DNA of 64,000 nt from Siphonodentalium dalli (GCA_032622095.1 CP136061.1:121286754-121350753); one strand, 5' to 3'; positions 44,671 through 56,560 are shown, numbered from the stretch's first letter. A program made the numbers and translations. Notes: generated from the letters alone by a model not told the origin.

Positions 44671-47279
44671 TCCCCGCAATAAATAGAACTCATTCTGTAC
44701 TTTTGTGATATTTCGTCTGCTTTTGTTCCCCTGAACATAGACCATTCCGATGTACACTGTAGAATCCATTTAGTATAGAAAGGGTTGCAATTGCTGAATT
44801 AGCATACCTCCTGTCAGTTATGGTTAGGCGGTTCTATACTGCAATGGTGTTAACATCGCTGCTTTTTATTGTCATAATTCCCAGCAGACTAATTCGTGTC
44901 CCGAAAGTGCCGACAGCAGTTTTTACATTCTCCGTGCAATGGACGGTTAACAACTATCTCAAGCACAGCTATTACCTCCTTCGTGTCACATTTTATTTCT
45001 ATACGCGCCTGTAAATATCCCTGGCAGCGTGTTAGTTCTTATATTGGTTTACAGAGTTGCTCGGGACAATAATAGTTTCGTTTCATCACATCGCGTATCT
45101 GCATTCAATCTCCACCAAAATCATTTCTCGGCTCACCGGAAATGACTCGCGAGACAACACCGATAGAAATGCTGGGGAAGCTTAACAAACGGTAATCGGT
45201 TGAATAGCCAAGTCTAAAAATAGATCCAAATTCCAAGAATGACGACACGAAATGTGACTTCGTACACATCGTTTCTGTTTTTACATTAAAAAACATGTCT
45301 CATGCAGTATTCCAGATGCAATGCGGTAAAATACGTTCAGATACCTGGATTTATTCATAATAAAAAATGGTTTCTACTTTTAAAAGCTCAAGTTTCTGAT
45401 ATGTAAAGCAGCTGTCCTTCGTTGAATTGTCAAAGTGAGATTACAAATGATGCTAACAGCGCGAGCTGATAACTAGACAAAATATATACATCTGGCACTT
45501 ATCGGCAAAAAGAAGTGTAGAAAGTCGTGTGTAAGCACGATTCGCAAATACAAGTGGCCGACTTATGTTGTTGGGCGCCAACATTAATATTGTACATGTA
45601 TGTTCTCCAATTAACGAGAATCTTGTAAATTTGATGCTTGAACAGCGTCGAAACCACGTGAGAGTTTTGGCTATGCTATGGGAGCTTCATATGCATTGTA
45701 CCATTGAACTGCTTCAGTTCTACCACACATAATACATTGTAGAACAGACCGCTGATCGACTGCGCGGGAGAGGAATCCATAAAACAACTGCGCCCCTTGT
45801 TTTCCGCGAGTTGCTATCCAAATAGTAGCGGAGATTGGAACGTAGTCCAATACATCGTTGACAGGAACATAGACAAAGCGAATCCGAATACTGTATTTAA
45901 GTCTGGTCATTGATAGTGAACTTACAATGCAAATGTTTGTACTGGGTGAAACTTTAAAAGTCCAGCGAGGGCTATTACTCCATGATAATTATTTAAAACC
46001 CCGTATAATAAGTGGGTATGCTATCCCACAAGCTGGGCTAATTCACACTAAAGCACAACCAAGACCGACGATCCACATATCGCAGAGTGAGCTTCGCGTT
46101 GTGTTTTTGCGTCGAAGGAAGAAGCTTGGTGATTCGATTTTGATATGTATTATTCGTATTGTGATGTATGGTTGACTGGAGTTTTAGTGTTTCCCTAGTT
46201 CGGCAGAGCGAGCGGTATCGTACCACGACTAAGACGGAGAAAGGGACTAAATTTGGCTCGAAAATGGCTAGACTTATATTCAAAAGAGCCGGCATAGTTT
46301 TGATTATTAGTGACGTTTGTTTGAATTGTCGGAAAGTCGTAATTATCTATACATTTCGTAATATCAAGACAAGTGCAACTATATAGTATGTCGACCTCTA
46401 TAGTTATTATTGCTGCACTTGCGAAACACCCCTATATTAATACTGTTCGCATGGGAACCCATGTCGTGTGATCATACTTGTACCACCTTGCTAGGAACAA
46501 TTGTACAAGCTAACTCTAGTATACCTCCATGCAATAGTGCACCACTGGTTCGAATCTGATGCTACATGTAACAGGGCATGGGGAGGGCGCACAGCACTAT
46601 GTTATACCAGTGCACACCCGAGGTAGGAGGTAAAATGTTAATACTATACACAAGTCTATGACAGATGCCGCACTTTACGTGGTGCATCTTATTTGTATTA
46701 ATGGTAGCAAGCATAGACCTGGCTTCGTCTGGGACATTACTACGGATTTCGACACTTATAACTATTGTCTCTTCTCAGACAATATAAGGAATTGCGAGAG
46801 CAAATAAGTGCTCTCGCATTGTTTTCCTCGTGGGAAGGACCGTGACTAACTCAATACTAAGTAGATATTTGCGAATGATTTAACTTCCATGAACGTCCGG
46901 TTGTTCGCGTAACACGCGCGACGGTCTATTACCATTGTGCGATGAGCTCTATTTTTATCGCAGATAGAAACTGTTTACTGTTTCCTTTCTTCGACATGGA
47001 ACACAAACAAGCGTTCTGTGTTAGTCATGTTCTGATATGTAAACTGGTCAATTTTGGAAAAATGTTGTTTTGTTAGGTTTCAACCATATAAGTAGTATAG
47101 TCTACGTATTCTAGTATACCGTTTGATTGTTGATTTGAGCGCCTGATCCTGAGCTAACAGGGGTTACAGGTCACGCCGCGTGGGTGTATATGGGTGAAGG
47201 TTATCACGACAATAGCGCGTTATCGTGGCGGGTATCTCTAGGTCAAGGACAAACAAAATATTCCGCAACAAATCGGCGA

Positions 47280-49218
47280 TTCGTAGTCGTAAGTCTATCC
47301 GTGTGGCCAATAAGTCCTTTCGCAAAACGACTACGCGTAAGAGTTTTGACGAACACGTACCATCATTATTTCGTACGACTTTTACAACTCAAAGCGTGTG
47401 TTTGGTATACAGTCCCTTAATACTTCACTTATCGTCTCATTTGCAACAATGCGATAATCATGACCTGTTTATATTGTCAATAATTCGACCAGTCACAACG
47501 TACGACCCGGGATTCTCGTGATATATTATGGCAATACAGGTATAAATGCCAGGTCATATGTGGTGGAAATTCAGTTCGTTGTTATCATATGGATGACCTG
47601 ATAGGCGTTATGCTGATGGGGGAAGAGCGGTTCCTAAATTTGGACCTCACATCAACCACGACGCCACCACTTCAAGACCCTTTCAGTCCGCAATTTCATT
47701 TCAACGCGATTTCTGCAGAAAGACAGTCTAGCCAGATTATGCCATCCCCCACAATTTACGACAGAATTATCCATAATTGTCATCATTATTATGTAATATG
47801 TATGCGCAAGGACGTGGCTAGAGGGTTTCCGTTGGGGGTGTGCACACGACTACGGGCAATAGACCAGGACCCACCGGGCCGATCATGGTTGTTCGGCCCG
47901 GTGTGAGAAAATTGTGAAAACTAAACAAGAAAATCGCAAAATCCTAGCATCTAGACTGACCTCAAACTTTCCTAGTGTTGGAAATTTCAAACCTCATACT
48001 CTCCCTTAGTTTGGAAATTTTCAGTCAACGATTTTAACCAAATGTAGTAAAATATTGTTTTCTTAAACTCATTAGCAGTTTTTTATTGGCCACGGGGAGG
48101 GACCAGGACACACCGGGCGAAAGTTTTTTTTAAACGTGAACAAGAACATCGCAAAATCCTGGCATCCAGACTAGCCTCAAGCATTCATAGAGTTGGAAAT
48201 TTCCAACTGATGACAATTCCAGTGACAATTTTGACCAAATGTAGGACAATATTATTTTCTTTAAGTTTTTGACTGGCCACGGGGAGGGACCAAGACACAA
48301 GCTTTCCAAGTGTTGGAAATTTCCAACCTGACACCCCTAAGGTTGGAAAATTTCTAACTGATGGCCATTTCAGTCAAAAAAAATTATCAAAAGAAGGAAA
48401 ATATGCAAATATTGGTCCAAAAACAATAAATTCCCCACAATAAGTTGTTTGAAAATCAAACTACAAGAACATTATCAACCTATTGTTGGTGTAAAATTTC
48501 CAACTAATGTTGTGTCAGGTATGAAATTTCCAACTGTTGAAAAAAAATTTGACCAAAGTTGGAGGGTGAGACACCCCCAACCCCCCCCCCCCCCTGTCGC
48601 CACGTCTCTGTGTATGTGTATTGGGAATCAATTAATATCCTATCCTATCCAGGCCTATCACCTCTTTGGGTTTAGGAAATCAGACATAAGTTTGCTGTGC
48701 TCGCTGATGTGCATCACTTCTGATTTGTCCTATCAAATCGTAACAAAGTCGACACAGTGATGTTGGTGGGTGTGCCAAATATTCTTTTAGTACCACCAAA
48801 TCCATGTCAGTCGTGTTTTTTTGGCGACTGGTTTCATAGTGTACTTCTATATATTACTGCAAAGTGTTGTGTCGCAGCCAGCGATTACTATCCGTTGTGA
48901 ATAGCGATCTTTTTTCGCGGGAAGCTCGAGATTCACGACGACGAGTACAGTGATTGACAATCTAAACAGCATATCGAGGTCGTAGCTCAATACAACTGGA
49001 TGGTTTACATGATATACATATACAGTCTCGAACGGAGTAAAGTGATATATTGCAGAAAATAAATTTCAGGTGTTATTTGAGCTTTTTAGAAACCATGAAA
49101 TCGTAACCGTTATTGCGGATAGTAAAATACGACAATGATTAGAAAGTACACAAATGTTGGTGACGTAGTACCCTATCCGTATCCGTAATCGTAAACGTGA
49201 GTTTTGCGAAAGGTCTCT
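47280..49218. other. Insertion unique to the left arm
   Basis: Interrupts the arm between AATCGGCGA and TAGCGCGTCATC. It contains the 47,810-48,610 repeat. Near 49,160 the phrase GTGACGTAGTACCCTATCCG also occurs inverted at about 60,915. A plus-strand 105-codon ORF at 47,589 has no recognised domain. Confidence 0.65.
47810..48610 (+). repeat. GCAAAATCCTAGCATC family, copy 3
   Basis: Longest copy in the window, with internal repeats of GGCCACGGGGAGGGACCA (about 48,090 and 48,270). It ends in a C run and GTCGCCACGTCTCTG. It lies inside the left-arm insertion. Confidence 0.7.
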
Positions 49219-50060
49219 AATAGCGCGTCATCACGGGTGTGTATGTCTAAGTTATATATAACAATTCGGCGAAGGTTATCACCATAATAGCGCGTAAACC
49301 ACGCGCGTACGTCTAGGTCCCGGGCAAACAATTCGGCGAAGGTTATCACGAGAATAGCGAAGAGTATTTGGGTAGATGGTTTGACTTGACCTTGCTCAGC
49401 TCCTGTTCATGTGCCATCAGGGGTTACAGGTCACAACGCGTGGGTGTATATGGGTGAAGGTTATCACGAGAATAGCGCCTTAATAACGCGGGTACGTCTA
49501 GGTCAAGGACAAAAAAAATATTCCTGCAACAAGTCGGCTAAGGTTATCACGAGAATAGCGCCTAATTATTGCGGGTACTAAACAATGCGTGTATGTCTAA
49601 ATGATATCTCTCTCGCGTTAACCCTACCGCTTATCGCCTATTCATGTAATATGAAAGAAAATATGTACTCGGGTGACTGCTATCAGAGGTATATATTAAT
49701 CACGAGAATAACTCGCCAGCGTCGCGCGCGGTATACTATAGCGATAAACCAGATCGTGTGTACTATACACAGTGGTAGATAATATATGTATCGGTTTGAC
49801 TGCCTAAACCCTAAGCGCCTAATCCTGAGCTATCAGGGTGGGGTTATATGTCACGCCGCGTGGGTGTATATGGGCGAATGTTATCACGATAATAGCGCCT
49901 CATTATCGCGGGTACTAAACAATGCGTGTATATCTAAACGATATATCCCGCGCGTTAACCCTACCGCTTATCGCCTGCGTTTCCGATAAACGATATATCC
50001 CTCGCGTTAACCCGAGAGCTTATCGCCTATCAATGTAATATGAAATACAATAGGGTGTGT
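49219..50060 (+). repeat. Iterated subterminal repeats, left arm
   Basis: GAAGGTTATCACGAGAATAGCGC recurs (with 1-3 changes) at about 49,271, 49,336, 49,457, 49,541 and 49,875, plus an outer copy at 47,195. Larger blocks contain GTGGGTGTATATGGG and ACGATATATCCC.CGCGTTAACC. The right arm carries the complement at about 56,795-57,760. Confidence 0.8.
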
Positions 50061-50542
50061 GTACTAGGGATATAGGTTATCCGCAGTATTTGATCAAGGT
50101 ATATATTAATACGCGGGTATATAATCGTAAGTATTTGTTTTTTGTCACGGAAGTAAAAGCATTATTGAAGACTTCCAATAGACTATATCTGAGAAATTTC
50201 TCGCGCACAAATTCTATAGTTATAGTTATAATAGTAGTGATTATTGTAAGCCTAATAAATCTGATAACAGGGATATACTAATGCACTATACGGTCTGGCA
50301 ATTCTTTCGCTGGTTCAACAAAGAAACCTCTTCAATATTTTCCGGCACCTCATGGGGGGGGGGTGTTACTTCAATGAGAATCCCTATTACCACACCCAAA
50401 TATTGATATAGTGGTATATGTCTCCCCCCACACCCCTATATTTATGTCCAAATACAATAAATGGAACCCAACACAAACAAATAAACAACTAATGTATCAA
50501 CATTTGTTTTATTCGACACCAAGAATAACAGGTTTATTTCAG

Positions 50543-50995
50543 TTAATTATCCATATTGTCATCGTCGTCATCTTGCTCAGAGTCTATATGTTTATCGTTT
50601 TTGTCCTTACTGTTATTCTTCATGTACTCCATCAGGAGGGGTTTATATCTCCTCAATGAAATCCGAACGGCAGGGAGTATATCATAGCTATCATCTAGCA
50701 TCTTATACACACGATCCATGATTTTGATATGAGTTTTCCCACCACTAACTTCGAGTAAATTTTGTATAAATGCAGCGTATATGTTTAAAAAACGCCTCTC
50801 ATATTCGGGCCATATCTTCACATTTGATTTTTCTTCAGCCTCTTCTTCCGTCAACCCTTTCTTCATATAGCGTTCAACTAATTCATCTAATTCTGCTTTA
50901 TTGTCATCTAGGGCCTGTAACCACACATCTTCGAAATAGTCGTTTTCTTTTTCAGTCGGAAGTGTTAATATTTGTCTGTCCTGGTCCGGAATTGA
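50543..50995 (-). CDS. Palindrome left arm: charged ORF downstream of the ATPase
   Basis: Open on the minus strand directly after the ATPase stop (TAA, 50,996-50,998) in the same frame, to TAA at 50,543. The first in-frame ATG is only in ERYMKKG, so it may be a further exon or readthrough part of the ATPase transcript. Its last 127 residues are identical in the right-arm copy. Predicted helical: ..VERYMKKGLTEEEAEEKS.., ..IWPEYERRFLNIYAAFI.., ..THIKIMDRVYKML.., ..VRISLRRYKPLLMEYM, then an acidic tail. I do not recognise the family. Perfect conservation between diverged arms suggests recent duplication or gene conversion. Confidence 0.6.
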   Translation of the reverse strand, partial: SIPDQDRQILTLPTEKENDYFEDVWLQALDDNKAELDELVERYMKKGLTEEEAEEKSNVKIWPEYERRFLNIYAAFIQNLLEVSGGKTHIKIMDRVYKMLDDSYDILPAVRISLRRYKPLLMEYMKNNSKDKNDKHIDSEQDDDDDNMDN

Positions 50996-51934
50996 TTATA
51001 TTTTCTTTGTGTCAATTTTCTGTTTTTTATTATTCACCGGTGCTTCTCTTTTCTTCCTATCAGAACACCAATTTTTAATGTGCCTTTGCACATCATGCTG
51101 GGTCTCAAACACGACACCACAATCGTCACAGCTTGGCATGATACCGTCTTCGCTTTCAGAGTCGTATTCCTGCTCTGACAATAGCCTAGGGTATGTCGTT
51201 TCACTGAGGTTATCTTTCGTTTGATGCGTTATCACCTCGACGGACTCACCAACAGTACTGTTATTTGGTAATATGCTTTCTTCTTTTATACTGGCCTTTG
51301 TCAACATTATATTACTGCGCAGTCGCAAACTTTCTGGAGTATTCGTTTTTAAGTCAACTACGAGATAACCAAATGGTTGATTGGTAGCTTTATTGAAATG
51401 GGACATAAAGTGTTGCGTTTTCTCCGTTGGGTGGGGTCCTTGTTATAGTACAGAGATTGGTTAATCGCAAACACGGATATACCCAAATGATGACTACCCT
51501 CGGTGAATAATTCAGTAACCCGTGAATCCTTGGACGCCGTAGACATAAGGTCATCAAGTACAAACAGACAATTTTTTCCAGAATGAATGAGGGTGTCCAA
51601 ATTAGTCGGAAGGCCTTGTATAAACTGGACAGATGGCGCGACTGTGTCCTTGATTTCATCGTATAATGGCTGCCAGTACTTATAGAACCAAATTATTTTC
51701 TCGGGTGAAGGCTGTATACTCGCTGAACAATTTTGAAGCTATGGCGCTTGAGTACTACCTTTTTCACTTCCACGCACCCTCACAAGTCCATAATATGTCT
51801 TTAAGCAAGTGTGTTTTGCCGCAAGAAGTGGGTTCCGAAATCCACGCGGTAAATGGATGCCTGAACTTGAAGTCATCCTGCAGCGTGCCACCACTGCTTT
51901 CTCTATAAGGTTGTTGTTGTTGTTGTTGTAGTAG

Positions 51935-51965
<31 letters not shown>

Positions 51966-52069
51966 AGTAGTTGTTGTTGTTGTTGTTGAGAATGTTTGAA
52001 CTTTATATGCCGTTTTAAACTGTCTGGCCATACATATTCACTTGAACATGTTTCACACTGATGCTTCAT
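50996..52069 (-). pseudogene. Palindrome left arm: C2H2 / poly-Gln / P-loop ATPase pseudogene
   Basis: Minus strand, ATG at 52,069. A C2H2 finger (CETCSSEY..LKRHIKFKH) is followed by a poly-Gln tract (about 51,908-51,990) and a P-loop in which the first Gly is Glu (SEPTSCGKT). The frame stops at GAWK; a 61-nt GT..AG segment (51,783-51,723) would link it in phase to the next part: EKIIWFYKYWQPLYDE, Walker-B-like CLFVLDDLM and ELFTEGSHHLGISVF. An 82-bp deletion between GAGAAA repeats near 51,428 shifts the frame. The C-terminal part survives in another frame, including LRLRSNI and a second finger-like CDDCG..H..C. Such ATPases resemble packaging-type (A32/FtsK-HerA-like) ATPases of Maverick/adintovirus-like elements (inference). 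Confidence 0.7.
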
Positions 52070-52311
52070 CCTTGACAGACCGGAGCTAGGGCACTGAGTC
52101 TTTTCCAGTAAAACGAGAGTCTTTTATGACAAGAAGAACAATATCTATTAATCGAGGTGTTTTCAGTTCCAGATTTTGTATCATCTAGGAAATTATGAGT
52201 ATATATATATATATATATTTATTTTTTTTCGCGAGATACACACCATTGGACGAGGAGGGGTGAAAGCAACCCCTCGCCCCTGGGTGGGGGGGGGGGTTGC
52301 CCCATATCTAC

Positions 52312-52349
52312 CTCCCGGATCCGCAGAGTGAAATGGGAGGGAAGACGAG
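52312..52349. other. Centre of the palindrome
   Basis: About 38 unpaired bases between CCCCATATCTAC and its complement; a CTCCC / GGGAG pair reduces the true loop further. G-runs of about 10 flank the centre on the left and C-runs on the right. Confidence 0.8.
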
Positions 52350-52562
52350 TAGATATGGGGCAACCCCCCCCCACCCAGGGGCGAGGAGTTGCTTTCACCC
52401 CTCGTCCAATGGTGTGTATCTCGCGAAAAAAACAAATCATAATTTCCTAGATGATACAAAATCTGGAACTGAAAACACCTCGATTAATAGATATTGTTCT
52501 TGTCATAAAAGACTCTCGTTTTACTGGAAAAGACTCAGTGCCCTAGCTCCGGTCTGTCAAGG

Positions 52563-53666
52563 ATGAAGCATCAGTGTGAAACATGTTCAAGTGAATATGT
52601 ATGGCCAGACAGTTTAAAACGGCATATAAAGTTCAAACATTCTCAACAACAACAACAACAACTACTACTACAACAACAACTACAACAACAACAACAACAA
52701 CAACCTTATAGAGAAAGCAGTGGTGGCGCGCTGCAGGATGACTTCAAGTTCAGGCATCCATTTACCGCGTGGATTTCGGGACCCACTTCTTGCGGCAAAA
52801 CACACTTGCTTAAAGACATATTATGGACTTGTGAGGGTGCGTGGAAGTGAAAAAGGTAGTACTCAAGCGCCATACCAACTGTGGGAATGTAGCATTCTAC
52901 TAACATCGCCGAAAATCTCAACGAAATCGACCATTCCATTCCATGGAACTCAATGTCTGAACTACGCTTAATTGTAAATATTTACATCTCGATTCGGGAC
53001 GCAACAATCGGCGATAAACTAACGCAAATTAGTTCGCCATCGAGAGTCATTGCATTTAATTAATACATAAGAATGATGGTGTGTGCTGTAAATTTGGATT
53101 ACTATTCGTAAAAATAACTACTTTGAGCAAGATAAATCTCAATTTCTATTTGGTCACCCTACCGGAGTGTTTCACATCACTTTAAGAGTATACTTCAAAA
53201 TTGTTCAGCGAGTATACAGCCTTCACCCGAGAAAATAATTTGGTTCTATAAGTACTGGCAGCCATTATACGATGAAATCAAGGACACAGTCGTGCCATCT
53301 GTCCAGTTTATACAAGGCCTTCCGACTAATTTGGACACCCTCATTCATTCTGGAAAAAATTGTCTGTTTGTACTTGATGACCTTATGTCTACGGCGTCCA
53401 AGGATTCGCGGGTTACTGAATTATTCACCGAGGGTAGTCACCATTTGGGTATATCCGTGTTTGCGATTAACCAATCTCTGTACTATAACAAGGACCCAAC
53501 CCAACGGAGAAATTGCCACTACTTGATTCTATTCAACAACCCCATAGATAAAATGCAGGTAATGACTCTAGCTCGTCAAATGTATCCAGAGAAAACGCAA
53601 CACTTTATGTCCCATTTCAATAAAGCTACCAATCAACCATTTGGTTATCTCAAAACAGAAAATTGA
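52563..53666 (+). pseudogene. Palindrome right arm: C2H2 / poly-Gln / P-loop ATPase pseudogene
   Basis: ATG 52,563. Here the Walker A motif is canonical (SGPTSCGKT); the poly-Gln tract is shorter than on the left. The frame stops after GAWK; the possible intron (GT 52,831 to AG 53,208) contains a private 320-bp insertion. The second part keeps the 82 bp missing on the left and runs through IIWFYKYWQPLYDE, CLFVLDDLM, ELFTEGSHHLGISVF and LARQMYPEKTQHF to NQPFGYL. A deletion of about 336 bp then removes the C-terminal part with the second finger. The lesions differ from those of the left copy, so both are broken at different places. Confidence 0.7.
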
Positions 53667-53689
53667 CACAAAGAAAATATAATCAATTC

Positions 53690-54135
53690 CGGACCAGTAC
53701 AGACAAATATTAACACTGCCGACTGAAAAAGAAAACGACTATTTCGAAGATGTGTGGTTACAGGCCTTAGATGACAATAAAGCAGAATTAGATGAATTAG
53801 TTGAACGCTATATGAAGAAAGGGTTGACGGAAGAAGAGGCTGAAGAAAAATCAAATGTGAAGATATGGCCCGAATATGAGAGGCGTTTTTTAAACATATA
53901 CGCTGCATTTATACAAAATTTACTCGAAGTTAGTGGTGGGAAAACTCATATCAAAATCATGGATCGTGTGTATAAGATGCTAGATGATAGCTATGATATA
54001 CTCCCTGCCGTTCGGATTTCATTGAGGAGATATAAACCCCTCCTGATGGAGTACATGAAGAATAACAGTAAGGACAAAAACGATAAACATATAGACTCTG
54101 AGCAAGATGACGACGATGACAATATGGATAATTAA
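53690..54135 (+). CDS. Palindrome right arm: charged ORF downstream of the ATPase
   Basis: Second copy of the ORF at 50,543-50,995, open from about 53,690 to TAA at 54,133-54,135, with no ATG before RYMKKG. Followed by AATAAA at about 54,142 and 54,165, so it is probably the 3' end of the transcription unit. The last 127 residues match the left copy exactly. Function unknown. Confidence 0.6.
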
Positions 54136-54809
54136 CTGAAATAAACCTGTTATTCTTGGTGTCGAATAAAGCAAATGTTGATACATTAGTTGTTTATTTG
54201 TCTGTGTTGGGTTCCATTTATTGTATTTGGACATAAATATAGGGGTGTGGGTGGAGACATATACCACTATATCAATATTTGGGTGTGGTAATAGGGATTC
54301 TCGGTGAAGTAACACCCCCCCCCAATGAGGTGCCGGATAAATATTGAAGAGGTTTCTTTGTTGAACCAGCGAAAGAATTGCCAGACCGTATAGTGCATTA
54401 GTATATCCCTGTTATCAGATTTATTAGGCTTACAAAAATCACTATTATTATAACTATAACTATAGAATTTGGGCGCGAGAAACTTCTCAGATATAGTCTA
54501 TTGGAAGTCTTCAATAATGCTTTTACTTCCGTGACAAAAAAACAAATACTTACGATTATATACCCGCGTATTAATATATACCTTGATCAAATACTGCGGA
54601 TAACCTATATCCCTAGTACACACACCCTATTTTATTTCATTACGCCACACCGTGGTGTTGTTTGGTACGCAGATTTTCATATTCTGTGGTCGATCGATAA
54701 TCCACTGGGCGACTGTATTATTATGGTAACCGATAGAGTCACGATAGTACAACAAAGATTAGCACATGTGTTTACGTCACCGGTGTACTTGTTGGGGCAT
54801 GTTTCTATT

Positions 54810-54870
54810 ATGAAGGTTCGCTATCCCGAAGGTCCGCTATTCCGAAGGTTCTCTATTCCGAAGGTTTTTG
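54810..54870 (+). repeat. CTATTCCGAAGGTT minisatellite
   Basis: About four units of roughly 15 bp (GTTCGCTATTCCGAAGG). A second, more degenerate block is at 55,290-55,425. Confidence 0.75.
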
Positions 54871-56039
54871 TTATTTTTAGGTTAATTCTATATTCTAAAG
54901 TATTGAGACTAATTTGAGAGGGTTCATTATCACAAAGATTCTTTTTACGGAGTGTGCGCTCACATCCGAACTGATCCTGCGCGCATACCGATACAGATAC
55001 AGGAGGAAATAACTTAACTTAGAACATTAAATGTGATTTTGTTTTGTTTTCGCGGGTTTTCTTGAGATTTAATGTCATTACGTGGGCCCATACTTTTGAA
55101 TTCTTGGCATATAATATGAATGTTGTGGTATATTGTGGACCCTCCCGCATTGGGACATGACACAGGTACAGTTGACTTAAGTGATGTTCTGTGTGGGCTC
55201 CAATTTGGAGTTCAATATTTTAAGGGCCAAATTTAGGATTTTATGGGCCCATACCTTTGAACTCTGGGCATATAATATGAATATTGGGGGCATGTCTCTA
55301 TTCCGAAGGTTCACTGTCCAGAATGTCCACTATTCCGAAATTTCTCTGAATGTTCGCTATTCCGAAGGTTCACCAATCAGAACGTTCGTTATTCCGAAGG
55401 TTCTGTATTCCGAAGGTTTTTGTTATTTTAATTCTATATTCTAAAGTATTGGGAGGGTTCATTATCACGAAGATTCTTTTTATGAAGGAAATAACTTAAA
55501 ACATTAAATGTGATTTTGTTTTGTTTTCGCGGGTTTTCTTGAGTTTAATGTCATTACGTATGACTTTATTTCTCATTAAATATTCACGCCAAGCAGCCCA
55601 CACAATTGCTATGTTTCCATGCGATTTAATGTCATTACGTGTGACCTAATATCTCAATAATCTGAGGCAAGAGTACGCCTGCTAAAGGCGAATTATAACA
55701 GTGGGGCTATAACGCTCAATGAATACTGGGAACTATAACAAACTGCGCAGCAGAATATCGCTGATTAAACGAGTATGAGATGAGCATAACTGCAATTGTG
55801 ACCTTGTTTTTATAGGCCCACTTAATTTTCGAGTCATTCATTTTTGTTATAGTATATACGGTTTTAATAACAATTTATGCCATAAAATTTGAATAAATTA
55901 CTATAATTCATCACCATTTGAAACGCAGAATCCTTCTATCTCCTAGTTTGAAACACCTTTAAAATACCGCGACAAGTCGTGCGTCGTATATCTAGCAATT
56001 AGCAACAAACATGTCCTCTTCGGCTTTCCATAGATTTCA

Positions 56040-56560
56040 ACGTAATTTGATACTTATGGGTATGTGTGTCCGGGAAGTGTTTTGGACGGGTCAAATCGAG
56101 AGCCCGACCTGACCTTGACCTATAAAACTGTCAATGCAAGGTCAATTTGGGTAAAACGGACAAATTTCGGCGAAATTTGATACATAGGGATACTTTTGTC
56201 CGGGGAGTGTTTTGAACGGGTCAAATCGTGACATCGGCGTGACCTTGAACTTCAATGTGGTCAATCAAGGTCAAATCGGGTAAAACGGATGGATTTCGAC
56301 GAAATTTTATACCTATGGGTACTTTTGTCGGGGGAGTGTTTTGGACGGGTCAAATCATGACTCCGACCTTACCTTGACCTTCAAAATTGTTAATTAAAGG
56401 TCAAGTGGGGTAAAACGGACGGATTTCGACGAAATTTGATACCTAGTGGTACTTTTCTCCGGGTGGGGGTGTTTTGGACGGGTCAAATCATGACCCTGAC
56501 CTGACCTTGACTTTCGAAATAGTCAATTGAAGGTCAAATCGCGCCTTTCGCCGGAAATCA
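56040..56560 (+). repeat. Tandem repeat of about 120 bp, four or more units
   Basis: Units share TTTTGGACGGGTCAAATC, GACCTGACCTTGACCT and GTAAAACGGACGGATTTCG. Starts near 56,047, 56,166, 56,290 and 56,433. Contains TGACCTTGACCT motifs. Located in the right-arm insertion. Confidence 0.75.

Larger units (their letters stand above)
43260..47085. other. Long intron region with scattered small repeats
   Basis: Apart from the hairpins and fold-back terminus listed separately, no gene is supported. One 79-codon ATG ORF on the minus strand (45,671-45,910) has balanced composition but no recognisable domain. An isolated GGTTCGAATCT (about 46,552) resembles a tRNA-type B box without an A box. Confidence 0.4.
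47086..52311. repeat. Left arm of the 10.7-kb palindrome
   Basis: Inverted counterpart of 52,350-57,812. The outer match starts ATATAAGTAGTATAGTCTAC at 47,086. Correspondence: 47,086-47,279 with about 57,620-57,812; 49,219-50,060 with about 56,795-57,615; 50,061-52,311 with 52,350-54,630. This arm carries an extra 1.94 kb (47,280-49,218) absent from the other arm. Confidence 0.9.

Noticed and set aside
44820-45014. 64-aa ORF with a hydrophobic, signal-like start
   Set aside because: No domain, no clear exon borders, and short AT-rich ORFs of this kind occur by chance throughout the window.
45671-45910. 79-aa ATG ORF on the minus strand
   Set aside because: Balanced composition but no recognisable family, no splice context and no neighbouring exon; not enough to call a gene.
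46540-46620. tRNA-derived SINE suggested by GGTTCGAATCT
   Set aside because: Only a B-box-like phrase is present; no A box at the proper distance and no second copy seen.
47589-47906. 105-aa ORF on the plus strand
   Set aside because: Its second half runs into the GCAAAATCCTAGCATC-family repeat; the first half has no recognisable domain.
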